Positions 44,376 to 56,110 of a DNA stretch of 64,000 bases are shown piece after piece (within the stretch, counting starts at the first letter, position 1; each line of letters starts with the position of its first letter). Position numbers and translations under genes: made by a program. The notes below the pieces were generated by a model, which did not search any database, was not told the DNA's origin, and worked only from the letters and a program-made list of their open reading frames with translations. This DNA is from Heterohyrax brucei (Eukaryota; Chordata; Mammalia; Hyracoidea; Procaviidae), in contig CM053140.1 in assembly GCA_028571685.1 (NCBI GenBank), positions 22,549,501 to 22,613,500 on the forward strand. The letters run 5' to 3'.

Positions 44376-45118
44376 CTCATGGGTGGGGCCTTTCTAATCA
44401 CGGTCTTGTAACTTCCCTACAGTTGACTTGGCAGGACTGTGAACCAGGGTGTAATTGTGGTCTACCTGGACCGTGTGACGGGTCAGCTGTGGTTGGTTTT
44501 GCCTTAAAAGTGTGACAACTGCAGAGCCCAGGAATAGGGTGGTACTACCATCAAAAAAGAACAAACAGGATCAGAAAGAGCATCCCACAGGCACAGGATC
44601 CCTCTGCTGAGAGGCTCCTGGAAGCACGACACAGAGAGAAAGACAGAACAGTCTGTAACTCTGAAAACTGTAAGAAGCAATGGCATAAAAAACCCAGTAC
44701 CAGCAGACAGCACGGTGGCCTTCCCAGCCCACAAAGATCAAGCTGAGTGCCCGTGGGCAGAGACTGAGGGCCACAAAGAAGCATGCCAGTCAGTACAGCT
44801 TCAGAGAGACTCTCCTGATGGACGAAATGAATCCGGAGTGTTCTTTAGCCTGAATAATAACTGTTACGTCACTAAACACCTGATCACTGTGAATGTGGTC
44901 TGTGAGTTCTTTGTGACCACTGCAGTGAATGACTGAACCTAGCTGTCAAGGCTCGGGAGGGATGACTGCTGTCAGAATTGGTAAGATGGCAGAGAGAAGG
45001 GTCATATCTGACCCTGCCTCATAAGACTGAACCAGCCTTGGGATGTTGATCTGGATCCTCCTGACCCTCATGAAGTTGGTGGAGGTCAGACACTGCTCCC
45101 ACGTCATTTCCCAATCAT
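44376..45118 (+). mobile_element. LTR-like repeat (family shared with array spacers)
   Basis: 'cacggtcttgtaacttcc', 'ggcaggactgtg', 'ggtggccttcccagcccac' and 'gtcagaattggtaagatgg' match, in order, the LTR-like block in spacer S0 and the fragment at 47736-48110. Ends are approximate. Confidence 0.5.
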
Positions 45119-46250
45119 TGAAAAGTGGCTGCACCAGCATATCGACAGGGAATGGCTAGAATTTCACTTAGAACAGGATGTAGAATAAACGATATTACTG
45201 CTGATGTTCGAGAATCCTGGCTGAAACCAGAGAAGACCAGGAAGATGTTTACCTGTGTTTAACCAACCATGCAAAGGCATTCAGCTATGTGGATGGTAAC
45301 AAATTATGCCTAACACTGCCAAGAATGGGAATTCCAGAACACTTAACTGTGTTCATAAGGAACCTTTAAAAAGACATAGAGGCAGGCATTCAAACAGAAC
45401 AATGGGATGCCACACGGTATGAGGCCCGGAAAGCTACGTGTCTCAGACTTGTACCCTTTCACTAATCTGAGCTGTACACTGAGGAAATAATCCAAGAAGC
45501 TGAGCTATCTGAAGAAGAACACAGCACCAGGTTTGGACAAAGGCTCCTTAACACCCCATGATACACCAACGACACAGCTGAACTGGGGCAAAGAGAAGAG
45601 GACTTGGAGAGCATACTGATGAAGATGAAAGATGACAACGAGAAAACAGAAGCCCTGGCAACTGGACCAGTAAGAAACACTTATGATGAATGGACAAACT
45701 ACTCAAGTTGTTGAGAATCTGCTTGCATCCACAAACAATGTCCAAGGAAGCATCACTCAGGAAACCAAAGGATGCACCGCACTGATCAAACCTGCTGCAA
45801 AAGATTTCTGTCAAGTGTGAAAAGTAAAGATGTCATTAGGCATTAGGGCATGTCTGACTGAAGTCACAGTGTTTACAGTCACCTGATATTCATGGGAAAG
45901 CTGCACAACAAATAAGGAAGACCCAAGAATAACTGATGCCTTTGAATTTTGGAGTGGCCCGAGTATACTGCATGCAGCATGGACTGCCAGAGTAACAAAC
46001 AAATCTCTCTTGGAAAGAAAACAGTCAAACTGCCTATTAGAAATCTCACACACTTTGGACCTGTAATGAGAATGGGGCAGTTCCTGAAGTAGGATATTAT
46101 GCTTCTGTCAGAGGGTCAGTGAAAAAGAGGAAGGCCCTGGGCAAGAGGGACACAGTGGCTGCTAAAATAGGACTGGGAGGAGGAGCATGCTGTTGTGCAA
46201 AGGCTTGCTAGGAGCCAGAAGGGATTCGATGGCACCTAGCAACAACAATA
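45119..46250 (+). mobile_element. RTE LINE, 3' half
   Basis: Starts 'tgaaaagtggctgcaccagc', continues through 'gatgtttacctgtgtttaac', 'gcaaaggcattcagctatg', 'ggcaactggaccagtaag' and ends in the tail 'cgatggcacctagcaacaac'. Reverse transcriptase second half plus 3' end, with many stops. Confidence 0.85.
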
Positions 46251-46527
46251 AATGCTGGAAATGACTTTTAAGGAAGACCTCGCTGTCTGGTTGTGCATGC
46301 AGAGGACTGAACTCTGACTTCTAGAACTTCCACTGCACTGCGCTTTCCTGTTCCAAAAGATGACTCAGCAGTGTCCACGCATACTGGTCACACAATCCCA
46401 CAGTGCACTGAGCTTACGAATTGGCAGGTTTTCATTTCCTCCATGTGGACACTGGGAAAGTATTCAGTCTCACACTAGTTACCACAGAGGCAGGTGTGGG
46501 CTCTACAGACCTGCAAACACAAACCCA

Positions 46528-46682
46528 ATCAAAACTATTGCCATCAAGTTGATTCTGACTCACAGGAACCCTACAGACAAGAGTAGAGCTGTCCCATAGA
46601 GTTTCCAAGAGTCGGTTGGTAGATTCAAACTGCTGACCTTCTGGTGAGCAGCTACGCTCTTAAGCACTTCAGCACCGAGGCC
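46528..46682 (-). mobile_element. AfroSINE-type SINE
   Basis: Reverse-oriented: tail 'gccatcaagttgattctgac', middle 'catagagtttccaag', head 'cttaagcacttcagcacc'. Confidence 0.85.
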
Positions 46683-47070
46683 CTGTATGCAAATTAATCT
46701 TTAAGAACAAAGTTATTTGAAAACTTGCTATAATTCTGTGGTAATGAAGAAAATGCTTCACTGATAAAGTTAATCAAGTAAAGGATCTTTCAATAACGAG
46801 GTCCTATTTGGACACCTCACAGAGGCTGTCTTTGTGAAGTTACAACACCCATGTTTATCATGTTTTTGATTAATCTTGACAAACAGCAAAACCTACAAGG
46901 TTTTCTAAAGGAAACCAATGTTTTAAAGGACAGAGTAGCAGGAACAGCCGCTTGGGGACCACAGTTTCTGGGGATATCTAGGCTAATTAGCACAATGAAG
47001 TTGTTCTGAGAAAATGTTCCACATACCACTTTGGTGACTGGCGTCTGGCCTCTTGAAACCTACCAAGTGC
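46683..47070. other. No gene seen
   Basis: AT-rich unassigned DNA between a SINE and an L1 3' end. Confidence 0.4.
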
Positions 47071-47735
47071 CCATGTAAGTGGCATCAACTACTCCCAATC
47101 CACCTGGAGAAGTGGTGAACAAAGGACATCAAAGACAAGAGGAAAACAGAAACCCAGCATACAAAAGGGGTCACGTGATCCAGAGACTTCAACAGCATGA
47201 GAGAGGACTGGATGGTGCCTGGCCACCACCGGTGGCTGCCCTGACGGGCAACACAAGGTAAAGTCCCTGATGTAGCAGGAGAAAGGTGGGTGTGCAAACA
47301 AGAATTCTACTAACAGACCACGTTATCAAAAAGTGTACATTTGATGGTCCATCAGACAAACGGTCCCCTAAAGATACGGCCCCCACACTCTCTGTTAGCC
47401 CAGAGCCCAAAAGAGGACCAAAGACAACTCCTGAAATGAAGACTGAACTGTAAGACACAGTGTGATGCTGGCAAAGAGGATGCTTCTTGGCTTAAACATA
47501 TACACAAGGCTGGCTGAGCAGTTCCTCTTCAGAGGTGAGAGGACAGAGTGGACGGGTACAGAAGTTCGTTGAATGGATATGGGAAATACAGGGTGGAAAG
47601 AAAGAGTGCGCTGTCACAGGGTGGTTGGGGTGAGAGCGGTTAGGGTTGCCCAGTAATGTTGTGTTTGGGGTTTTACATGGCAAATTGACCTGGACTGCAT
47701 ACTTTTACTTACAGGACAATAAGAGATTTAAAAAG
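47071..47735 (+). mobile_element. L1 3' untranslated end, elephant type
   Basis: 'ctcccaatccacctggag', 'accggtggctgccctgac', 'cagcccaaaagaggacc'-like text and a final 'caataagagatttaaaaa' follow the L1 3'-UTR order I know from elephant. No ORF2 part is attached. Confidence 0.6.
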
Positions 47736-48110
47736 AGAGAGACAGAGTCAATTCCAAAGCAGAGAAAAGATCTTACCAGCAATAAGGAAGAACACCCAGG
47801 AGCAGAGAACCATCCTTGAGATCTGGGATCCCAGCACTAAGGATCCCCTGGAAACAGGAGACAGAAAGATCAGGATGTTTGGCAAAAGCAACAACAGTAG
47901 GAGACTGTTGCAGGCTCTGCGGCCCAGAGAGGAAGAGAGCTTGCTGGTGGAGTAGGGTGCCTCTGGCAATCATCAGCACCTGAGTTCTATGTGAGATGCA
48001 ATGAATTACTGAAACTGGTAGAGGAAGTACAGAGTGCCGCGAACGGACAGGTGGTGTCAGAACTGGCCAAGATGGATGAGAGAAGAGACAAATCTGAATT
48101 CTGCCTCGCA
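47736..48110 (+). mobile_element. LTR-like fragment
   Basis: Shares 'gtgtcagaactggccaagat' and 'gagatgcaatgaattactg' with the element at 44376-45118; otherwise diverged. Confidence 0.4.
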
Positions 48111-48863
48111 GTCATCTTCTGAACCATTTAACATCTATTTTATCACATCCATTACTTTCCTGATCCACAACCAATCTCTGTACCCAGGCCTCCTCATATT
48201 CTTCCTGACATTCTATCTACCACGCTCCCGCGTGATGTCCTTCATTCACTGTTGATGTTTCCAAAAATCTATCTGGAGTCCAGGAACTGGAGTGTTCTAT
48301 TTTAAATCTCAGATACACTCTGTCCTATCTTTGCTGAATACCCAACAGTGCCTGTCTACTGGGCTTAAAAAACCCAGAGTAGTCAGCACAGTTCTAGAGG
48401 ACCTGCTGCTATAGCCTCCACCGAGGCTCACACCACCTCCAAATCCCAAACCATGGTTTTTTTTCACTGCTTCAGTCATCCCTGAAATTCATTAAGGAAT
48501 ACAGATACTGAGTGCTCTGCTCCCTCAGGGATTTACACATTAATGTTTCCCAAATGATTCTTTCCATCCTGATCCATCTCAGATGTCATCAGTCCTACTC
48601 AACCATGTATGGAGCTGAATCTAACTAAGTTTTTGAATCTTTCCTTAAATAATCCACAATTTATCCTGACTCTCAGCATGAGTCCTTTTAGTAAAGCTAT
48701 TAGATGTCTCTGGTTTTTCATTATTTATTTAAAACTGTCTTCCACGTGAGACAGTAAACCTATGGACAGAGTGACTCTCTGTGTATTGTTTTCTACTTCT
48801 TTCTGGCCTGTGACACTGACCACTGAGGACACACACAGATTATCACCTGTTGCATGTACTCTT
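48111..48863. other. No gene seen
   Basis: Unassigned AT-rich DNA without a recognised repeat. Confidence 0.4.
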
Positions 48864-49030
48864 GGGAAACCCTGGTGGCGAAGTGGTTCAGTGCTACATC
48901 AACTAACCAAAAGGTTGGCAGGGCAAACCCACCACATGCTCCTTGGAAACTCTATGGAGCCATTCTACTCTAATCTATAGGGTCACTATGAGGCAGAATC
49001 GACTTCATGGCAAAGAGTTTAGGCTTTTAG
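48864..49030 (+). mobile_element. AfroSINE-type SINE
   Basis: 'ggaaaccctggtggcgaagt', 'aactaaccaaaaggttgg', 'ctccttggaaactctatgg' and 'tcactatgaggcagaatcg' in order. Confidence 0.92.
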
Positions 49031-50560
49031 GGTATACACTCCTGAGCAGTACTATCCAAATGAAGCTTTCACTGAGGCATACAGGTTCTCTTTCTGAACA
49101 GTGTAAGAAGGCAGACACTTGCCCTACACGGCTACCAAGCACTTAAAATGTGACTAGTGTAACTAAGGAACTCCACTTGTTCTTCTGAATCAGAAAGGGT
49201 GTGCATGTTGCCATCACGACAACCCAGAACTTCAGAGCCTGGTTCTTGCAAGCCTGTCACACAGGATATAGAGCTTGTAAAGGGAACACGCAGTCCAACT
49301 GCTTTGTGTTGACATTATGAAGGTCTACCTCAACTGGCAGGAGGGGCACCATCAGAGAAGTTGACATCTGAAGTGAGACCATCAGATGCCTAAGGTTACA
49401 ATGTTGTCTTCAATCAGAGGAAATACCTAGAGCAAAGGGTGAAAGTCAAAGAACATCTTCACTTCAATGAAAGGCCTTAAAACGTGCACTGTGCCTCATG
49501 ACATGGGCCTCTGGATCTCACCCAAACAGTTCTTCTACCTGCATTTTACCAGGCATCAGTTTCCTTCACAGAGATAGATATCTAAGGAGGAAAGAGCCTC
49601 TCTTCTTCCCAAGATCCCGGTGGATCTGTAGATATCATTTAGAGGAGGAACAATCAGCTAATACTCCACAAGACATTTTCTAGATCCAGTCTCAAGGTGT
49701 TGTCAGGGTGGGGTAGAGCCACAGGTAGACGACGTGGGATGCTGCTTCCAAAACTCCTAAAATGTGGAAGCGGTTTTAGAATTTGGTAATGCTTAGAGCC
49801 TGGGAGACTTTGTGTGTGCCTAACAGGAAAAGCCTAGATTGTCAAAGACAAAGCTGAGGAGGCTCCAAAGAAAGTGAGGATGGCCATACATCAATTCTCA
49901 CTCAGTTGTAGAGAACACACGGGATGTCAGCAAGAGAACATTGCTAGAAAGATGCATGCTAAATGTGCTTAAAAGAAAATGACAAACACAGGGTTGGTCA
50001 GCGGAAGAAAACAGATGCTTTTTACACACAAAGAACTTGTCTGAATTACCTTCAAATGTTCCGTGGCAGGCAGACTTTTAAGTGATGGATTTCCATAATT
50101 AGCTAAGGAGGTTTCTCAGGAAGATCTTAAAGGTGCAGCATGGGATCTCCTTGCTGCCTAGAGTGAAAAGTGAGGAGAAAGAAATGGACTTAAAAATGAA
50201 CTGTGTAAAATTAAAACAGAACTTAAAGACATGGAAACTTCTGCTATACAAAGGACATGTAGTCTAGAATTTCCACCAAGCATACGGCTGCACCATCTTT
50301 TGAAAAAGAGATTAAGCCAGTCACTGATGATTCTAACCAACTACCAGAGCAGAAATTGCATCAGCTAAGCCATAAGGGGACAGAGAAGGAACAAAAGGAA
50401 ACCTCTTTGATTTCCATAGACAGGGAACTGGTCAAAGGAGTTACAACCCTTGACTTTCAAGAAAAGCACAGGGCCATGCTTGGAGCACTCCAAACATCAG
50501 CAGACATGCTGGAAGGAGCACGGGAAACAGGCAGGGCTGCTTTCAAAGTATAAAGTTGCA
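49031..50560. other. Unassigned DNA
   Basis: No gene can be supported. The plus-strand frame 50356-50553 (65 codons, ending at a stop before the LTR) has a protein-like composition but no recognised motif. The part near 49080-49180 resembles an old interspersed repeat. Confidence 0.3.
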
Positions 50561-50565
50561 GCCTC

Positions 50566-51535
50566 TGTTTTAGTTATCTAGTGCTGCTTTAATGAAAATA
50601 CCACAAGCAGATGGCTTTAAAATGAATTTTTGTTTTTTAGATTTTTATTATGATTAAGTATACAATCCAAGTCAATTTTGCACACCCGCCTCTGTACAAC
50701 TCTATCTGCTCTGCCTAACCTGTGACAGCACACTCCTCCTTCTCACTCTTTACTACTAGTATTCTCCCAGTGAGGACCTGTGCCCTCCTCTCCACCTTTT
50801 CCTCTCTCCTCTACAAAGAAATCGGTAGTGCAGCCTTCTAGAAATGGGTAACGCCATAAAGTGCACACACCACATGCTCACTCTTGGTCCCCAAATCCAG
50901 TCCATTCTTAGTCTGAAGTGTTGACCTCAGTGCTGGTCTCAGGTCTGGGGCAGCAGCAAGTCTAGGGACCATGTTCCCAGGGGACCCTCCGGGTTTTCAG
51001 ACCATCACTCTGGTGTTTTAGTAGAGCTCTTCCCCTGCACACCTCTTTTTCTCCTGTTGTGTCAGGGACTCTACATTGTGTTTCCTATCAAGAAAAATCT
51101 TACTGGTCATGTACAGCAAGCTAAAAGACCAAATTCAGGGTGACAGTTCATGCGGGCGGCTTTCTCTGCTGGCACTGGAAGAAGCTCCTCGTCCTCCATG
51201 TCCCTCTGGACTGGAACCTTCTGAGGCACAGGGACCCCGGGCTTTTCCAAAGGATGTGCTCAGCTCCTGCCACTGCTTTTTGGTTGCATGAGATCCCCAA
51301 ATGTTACCCTGCCTCCCTCCCTGTTATATTCCAAGAGGCCACACCAAGCCACAAGACAATCCCACACATTAAGTCCTGTCCCACCAACTCAACTGCAGCC
51401 CATCCACCCTCATTAACATCAGAGAGGCAGGATTTACAACAGGAAGGACATTACACAACACCAGGAATCTCTGCCCAGCTAAATGGCTACAAAGATCTGG
51501 GGGGCGGAGGGGGCGATACAATTCAATCCATTACA
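50566..51535 (-). mobile_element. Solo LTR, MaLR/ERVL-like, with nested L1 end
   Basis: Runs TGTTTTAGTTATCTAG to 'caatccattaca' and is bracketed by a perfect 5-bp target duplication 'gcctc' (50561-50565 and 51536-51540). An L1 3' end splits it at about 50625-51088. The 201-codon plus-strand ORF 51140-51745 overlaps it and is not a gene. Confidence 0.9.
50625..51088 (-). mobile_element. L1 3' end inserted in the LTR, antisense
   Basis: Starts with a T-run 'tttttgttttttagattttt' (poly(A) of the minus strand) and contains 'caatccaagtcaattttgc', matching the elephant-type L1 3' UTR in reverse. LTR sequence resumes with 'gaaaaatcttactgg'. Confidence 0.6.
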
Positions 51536-51769
51536 GCCTCCTACGTTTTAAAGAGTCAGATCTTCATCCACTCAGTTCTGGGAGATGGGATCACTGCCCA
51601 CACCTCAGGGGACAAGGCTGTCATGCGCAGAGGGCCTACTGGAGTTCAAGGCATGAATCTGCCACTGACATGGACTAGGAGAACGGGATTCCTCAAACCA
51701 ACGGGCTGCAGGTGCCATCCTAGTGGGCCTGGAAGGTGTAGCTGAATCCCAGAGCCTAGGGCCCTCCAC

Positions 51770-52365
51770 CCAGAATCCAGAGAGCATGGCACACACCCAG
51801 AGTCTGTACAACAGGGATAATGTCCAGATGGTACCAAACAGCACAGGATTATTTTGTAGCCTTGACAGCTAAAGTAAATTGTTCTGCTGGATTTTGGACT
51901 TGCTTGGTGCCCACTATCCTTTCTTTTCCTTCAATTTCTCCCATTTGGAAGGGAAATGTCTACCTGTTGCACCACTGTATTTCAGAAACAATCTTTTAGA
52001 TTTCACAGGCCTACCGATGCAGAATTTGGCCCCTGATAAAAGATTCCTAAAGTCTCAAATATGATTGATAGAGATGATTCAGAAGATGCGATTCCAGTCT
52101 TTGAGTTGATTTAAGACCACTCAGATAACGGGATGGGGTAACTGTGTTTTGTATGTTGCCAGGACATGAATTTGGAGGCCACGGTGAGGAAGAAAACCCT
52201 TATGGCATAGTGGTTAAGTGCTACGGCTGCTAACCAAACACTGAGCAGTTGAAATGCACCAGGCACTCCTCATAAGCTCTACGGGTCAGTTCTACTATGC
52301 CCTATAGGGTTCGCTATGTGTTGGAACTGATTCCACGGCAGAGGTTGTTGTTGTAAAGGGGGGAA
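51770..52365 (+). mobile_element. MaLR-type internal 3' end
   Basis: 'ttttgtagccttgacagc', 'ctgctggattttggacttgc', 'cccatttggaagggaaatg' and 'gccaggacatgaatttgg' precede an LTR of the same family, as in MaLR elements where the internal region ends with a purine tract just before the 3' LTR. A SINE interrupts it at 52191-52353. Confidence 0.6.
52191..52353 (+). mobile_element. AfroSINE-type SINE
   Basis: 'gcatagtggttaagtgctac', 'ggctgctaacc' and the tail 'ggaactgattccacggcag', ending in GTT repeats. Confidence 0.9.
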
Positions 52366-52769
52366 TCTTATGGACTGAACTGTGTTCCCCCCCAAATCTG
52401 TGTTGTCAACCTTAGCCTCTATGGTATGGTTATGAGCCTATCTGCAAATGGGTCGTCTTAGTTACGCGAATGATGCAGGATCAGTGTAGGGCATTATCTT
52501 GAGTCAATCTTTTTTGAGATATTAAAGGGATTAAATAAGCCAGCCAGAAATCAAAAATCGGAAAATGGGGTACCAAGCCACATGAAGATCACCCAAGGAC
52601 AGAAGCTCAAAGAAACAAAGACCTTCCACCACAGCTTGCAGACACACAGCTTTTTCCTAGAGCACCAACCAAACTCAGCCTTCGAACCGCCTAAATGGTA
52701 AGAAAAGAAACGTGTTTGTTCAAGCAACCCACTTGTGCTCTGTCTGTCACAGCAGCATCAGAGAACTAA
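52366..52769 (+). mobile_element. 3' LTR, MaLR/ERVL-like
   Basis: Starts 'tcttatggactgaactgtg' and ends 'tcagagaactaaag'. It follows the matching internal region, so it is the 3' LTR of that element. Confidence 0.75.
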
Positions 52770-52935
52770 AGGGACCCTACTGGCACAGTGGGTAAGGGCT
52801 CAGCTGCTAATCACAAAGTCAGCAGTACCAATTCGCGAGTAGCTCCTTGACAACTCTACGGGGCGGTTCTACTCTGTCCTACGGAGTCCCTACGAAATGG
52901 GTACAACTCAAGGGCACTCAACAATGACAAATAAC
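52770..52935 (+). mobile_element. AfroSINE-type SINE
   Basis: 'gggaccctactggcacag', 'cagctgctaatcacaaagtc', 'ggggcggttctactctgtcc' in order, abutting the LTR end. Confidence 0.85.
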
Positions 52936-52949
52936 TAAATAAAACACTT

Positions 52950-53510
52950 TTGTAGCAAGGTTCACAGGTTCACAGAAGGGCCAAATAGTGGAAATAACTC
53001 AAATTCCCATCTGCAGATGCATGGATAAATAACTCCATATAATGGAAATGAAGTTTTCATAAATGCTACAATATGAACCTTGAAAATACTAAATGAAATA
53101 AGTCAGACACAAAAGGACAAATATCCTATGACCCTACTTGCATGAAACACCTAGAATAGGCAAGTGTATAGAGACTGAAGTTTATTAGTGGACAAACCAC
53201 ACCCACTGCCGTCGAGTCAGGTCTGATTCATAGTGACCCTATAGATCAGAGCACAACTCCCCCCTAGGGTTTCCAAGGAGCGCCTGGTGGACGTGATGCC
53301 GACCCCTTAGCAGATGAGGCACACATCACCACCAGTGTTTCTTTACTAGTGGTTACCAGGAGCTAAATGGAGGGAGGAAGTGGAGTTATAGCCGCAGTGG
53401 AAAGGGGTTTCTGCTGAGGATGATGGAAAAGTCTGGACACTGGTATTGGTGATGGTTCTACACACAGCGAGAGTTAATATTGCTAAATAGGGAAAAAACC
53501 TTCAAAAAGA
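52950..53510 (+). mobile_element. L1 3' end
   Basis: 'aaataagtcagacacaaaag', 'acctagaataggcaag', 'gtggttaccaggagc' and 'ttacatatattttaccaaac' are the L1 ORF2-end/3'-UTR text. A reverse SINE is nested at 53192-53341. Confidence 0.85.
53192..53341 (-). mobile_element. AfroSINE-type SINE nested in L1
   Basis: Reverse-oriented ('ctgccgtcgagtcaggtctg' first). Target duplication 'tttattagtgg' (53181-53191) and 'tttactagtgg' (53342-53352), one mismatch in 11. Confidence 0.92.
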
Positions 53511-54015
53511 AAAAAGATGTTACATATATTTTACCAAACACACACAAACGCAGATTGGAGTGACATGAACATTAAAACACGATCAAGTAAATAAATAAAG
53601 CAACTTAGTGTCTTGGATTCAGTGTGTTAACTAAAACGAGGAGAATCTAGACACTACTGATAACAAAGAGAGGAAAGTGGGTATTTCCAAACTTTCATGC
53701 CCACCTTAGGCTGTACTCACCTATGAGAAACTACAGCGTGCAAATGCACTTCACAAGGTCATGAAATCTCGGTCACCTTCTTAATGTGAAAAAGAGAACT
53801 ACTTCTAGGTTAAAAAAAAAAAAAGAAAACCTGAGAGTTGTAATTTTACACAGATTAAAACAAAAAAGAGATTACATTAACGGCATTTGAGCTAGCAATC
53901 ATTTCACAAACTTGACATTTAAGACACTTTGCTCTTTTGAAATAAAATATATACAGTTGCTCCTTCACCTTCTGGTGTTAGTTACCCAGGAGCAGATTTC
54001 AACTGATGGTCACTG
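53511..54015. other. No gene seen
   Basis: AT-rich DNA with a 13-base A-run near 53812; no recognised element. Confidence 0.4.
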
Positions 54016-54172
54016 CATGTGTGCAGAGGACAACTTCTCCACATGGTTTTCAAGGCTGGGACTTTTGCTAACAGATCACCGGGCTTGTCTTCCAAGACAC
54101 AGCTTGGGTTTGAAGTCATGACCTTTCATCTAGTAATCTTAACCATTTGCGCCTTCCAGGAACTCCCTACTT
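54016..54172 (-). mobile_element. Old SINE, probably AfroSINE-type
   Basis: The head end 'catgacctttcatctag', then 'cttaaccatttgcgcc', matches the reversed tRNA-derived head; the tail is decayed. Confidence 0.5.
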
Positions 54173-54459
54173 GGCTCTTTATGGTCTATATGTTCTCCTA
54201 TTTTCTTATACTTACATTCCATAGATTGGAAAAATGTGTTTAGGACCTTCATTCTACATTACACTTAGTTTCAAAGGAAATATATTCTCTCTAGTCATCC
54301 TACAGATGCCACACATTGTTTACTCACCTTAAGTGTTACTTCTTTATGTTCAAAATTCTAAACTACGATTCTAACCAAGTTGCACATTTCCCATTTACGT
54401 AAGGAAGGGTTGTGTAAAATCATTATTACAAATTGATGAGGTACCATTTGCAGTGATGC

Positions 54460-54760
54460 GGTGTGGCTGCCAAACAATCAGTGAATCTGTCTCAGAAGAA
54501 GTAAACTTGAACGCTCCCTAGAAGCAAAGATGACAAGACTGTATCTCACATACTTTGGCCATGTTATTGTCAGAGATCAGTCCCTGCAGAAGACCATCAT
54601 GCTTGGTAAACTACAGAGAGATGGCTTGATACAGTAGCTATAATGGATGCAAGCATAAAAAAATGACTTTATAAAGCCACAGGCCAGTCAACGTTTTGTC
54701 ATATTGCACATGGGGTCACTAGGAGTTGCAAACTCAAGAGACAGTAATTTAATAATGTGG
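54460..54760 (+). mobile_element. RTE LINE 3' fragment
   Basis: 'gcaaagatgacaagactg', 'cacatactttggccatgtt', 'agatcagtccctgcagaag' and 'catcatgcttggtaaact' are the RTE ORF end and 3' region. Confidence 0.85.
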
Positions 54761-54769
54761 GGCTGACCC

Positions 54770-54875
54770 TCAAGGATCTACTCAAGTACTGTGATTTGTT
54801 CTGGGGTTCAATCACTGACCTTTCAATCAGCAGCTGAGTGCATCATCATAGCGTACCACCAAAGGTCCTCTTTAT
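54770..54875 (-). mobile_element. SINE head fragment
   Basis: 'gacctttcaatcagcagctg' and 'gcgtaccaccaaaggtcc' resemble the reversed SINE head; weak. Confidence 0.4.
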
Positions 54876-54939
54876 AACATATACCTCCCATCTGGCCCTC
54901 ATTCTTATATTTACTATTATGAAATTGGCAATATGAATG

Positions 54940-55222
54940 ACTTTAGCTCCAAGAAGCCTTCAACCTAATAGCAAAAACTGTGGTTGAATCACCAGGATCC
55001 AAGCTGGCTAAGATCCTGTCTCAGTTAACCACTAAATTCTCTGACAATCACTGGGTGTTTGATCTTGATAAATCCCTCATCGGCCACATTATACTGCATC
55101 TGCAGACCAGGGAGGAATGGCCATATCGTTTTTCACATAATCACGATGAAAATGTCTGCTTTATAGCCACAGGAATGCCAGGAAACGTGCCTGTTATTTG
55201 CCTCCTGAATTTGGGATAAATT
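54940..55222 (+). other. Unrecognised open stretch, possible exon or retrocopy
   Basis: An open frame of about 85 codons ends with a stop after CLLNLG at 55219. It includes SKLAKILSQLTTKF and REEWPYRFSHNHDE, which look protein-like rather than repeat-like. There is no poly(A), and a SINE 3' end begins 50 bp downstream. 'gactttag' at about 54940 could be an acceptor. I cannot name a family. Confidence 0.25.
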
Positions 55223-55271
55223 TGAGATAGATACGGGGAAAGATGCAGCAGTTGGCTTCTGGGAAGATTAC

Positions 55272-55348
55272 AGCCTTGGAAACCCTATGGGGTAGGCTAC
55301 TGTCCTACAGGGTTGTTATGAATCAGATTTGACTTCAGGGCAAAAATT
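55272..55348 (+). mobile_element. SINE 3' half
   Basis: 'ggaaaccctatggggtagg', 'gttatgaatcagatttgac': only body and tail remain. Confidence 0.7.
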
Positions 55349-55447
55349 TTTTTAAACCTTTCGAAATCCACCTACTTATTTTCAACTTATGGTTTAAATG
55401 CATATCTTAAACACCTATAACCATTAAAAGAAAAGATATATACAAAC

Positions 55448-55603
55448 CTTATCATAATCTTATTTTCTGTATGAACAGCAACACTCAAAGTGCTACAGCG
55501 CACCAGACAGGGTGGGCGCAGGGCATTCAGAGTCTGGCCAAGCGTCCTGAGCTTCCCGACTGCATTTATCAACAAATGGCCAAGTGAAGCTGATTCTGCT
55601 GAC
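55448..55603 (-). other. Exon-like segment on the minus strand
   Basis: On the minus strand, 'gtggtttttcag' precedes and GTTTGT follows a 156-bp segment open in one frame throughout (52 codons). The frame includes LINAVGKLRTLGQTLNAL and LVRCSTLSVAV, with the basic, hydroxylated look of a mitochondrial leader, but no ATG near its start. Upstream on the same strand lies the promoter-like block with a good donor at 55791-55795. It may be an exon of a gene reading leftward; I do not recognise it. Confidence 0.3.
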
Positions 55604-55779
55604 CTGAAAAACCACTTTTACTGAGCTAGAGTCCCACGATTTTACCCGTTATTGCACCCAGAGGCACTGTGCCACCCACCTACCATGCATCCAGCCTGTG
55701 GTAGTTAAGACAGCTGGTGTGTCCAGTGGCCTGAAAGCCACAAGGCGGCCGTTCAAGAAAGACGTTGGAGGGAGCTCCC

Positions 55780-56110
55780 CCCATGGAACACTCACCCCCC
55801 AGGAACCTTTCCCCTCTACACAGTCCAGCTATGGCACGGCCCATGGCTCTCGAAGGGCAGAGAGCCAGGAAGGTGTAGAAAAGCGGGAGCACAGCCTCCA
55901 GGTCACTGGGCTGTACTTGCTGCTGGACCAAACAAAACACACAGAAACCTAAAACCTCCCTCACACATGAGCAGCCGTGGGACCCAGCATGGCTGCCAGC
56001 CCCTTGACTTCCGCTTCCGGTTTTTAGCACAGCTTTCTTGCAACCTCGGGGCTCCGGACGTGGACCCAGAGGGCTCCACCTAGTGGCCGTGGAGTTCAGT
56101 GCCTTTGCCT
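55780..56110. promoter_or_regulatory. CpG-rich promoter-like block, right copy
   Basis: Has 'cagcatggctgccagcc' and 'acttccgcttccggtttt' (ETS-type sites on the minus strand). On the minus strand a donor 'ggggg/gtgagtg' lies at 55791-55796, which the left copy lacks. A leftward first exon of about 230 bp is plausible but its product is unknown. Confidence 0.4.

Noticed and set aside
51140-51745. 201-codon ORF, the longest in the window
   Set aside because: It lies across an antisense LTR (with 5-bp target duplication) and adjoining DNA; composition and position give no support for coding.
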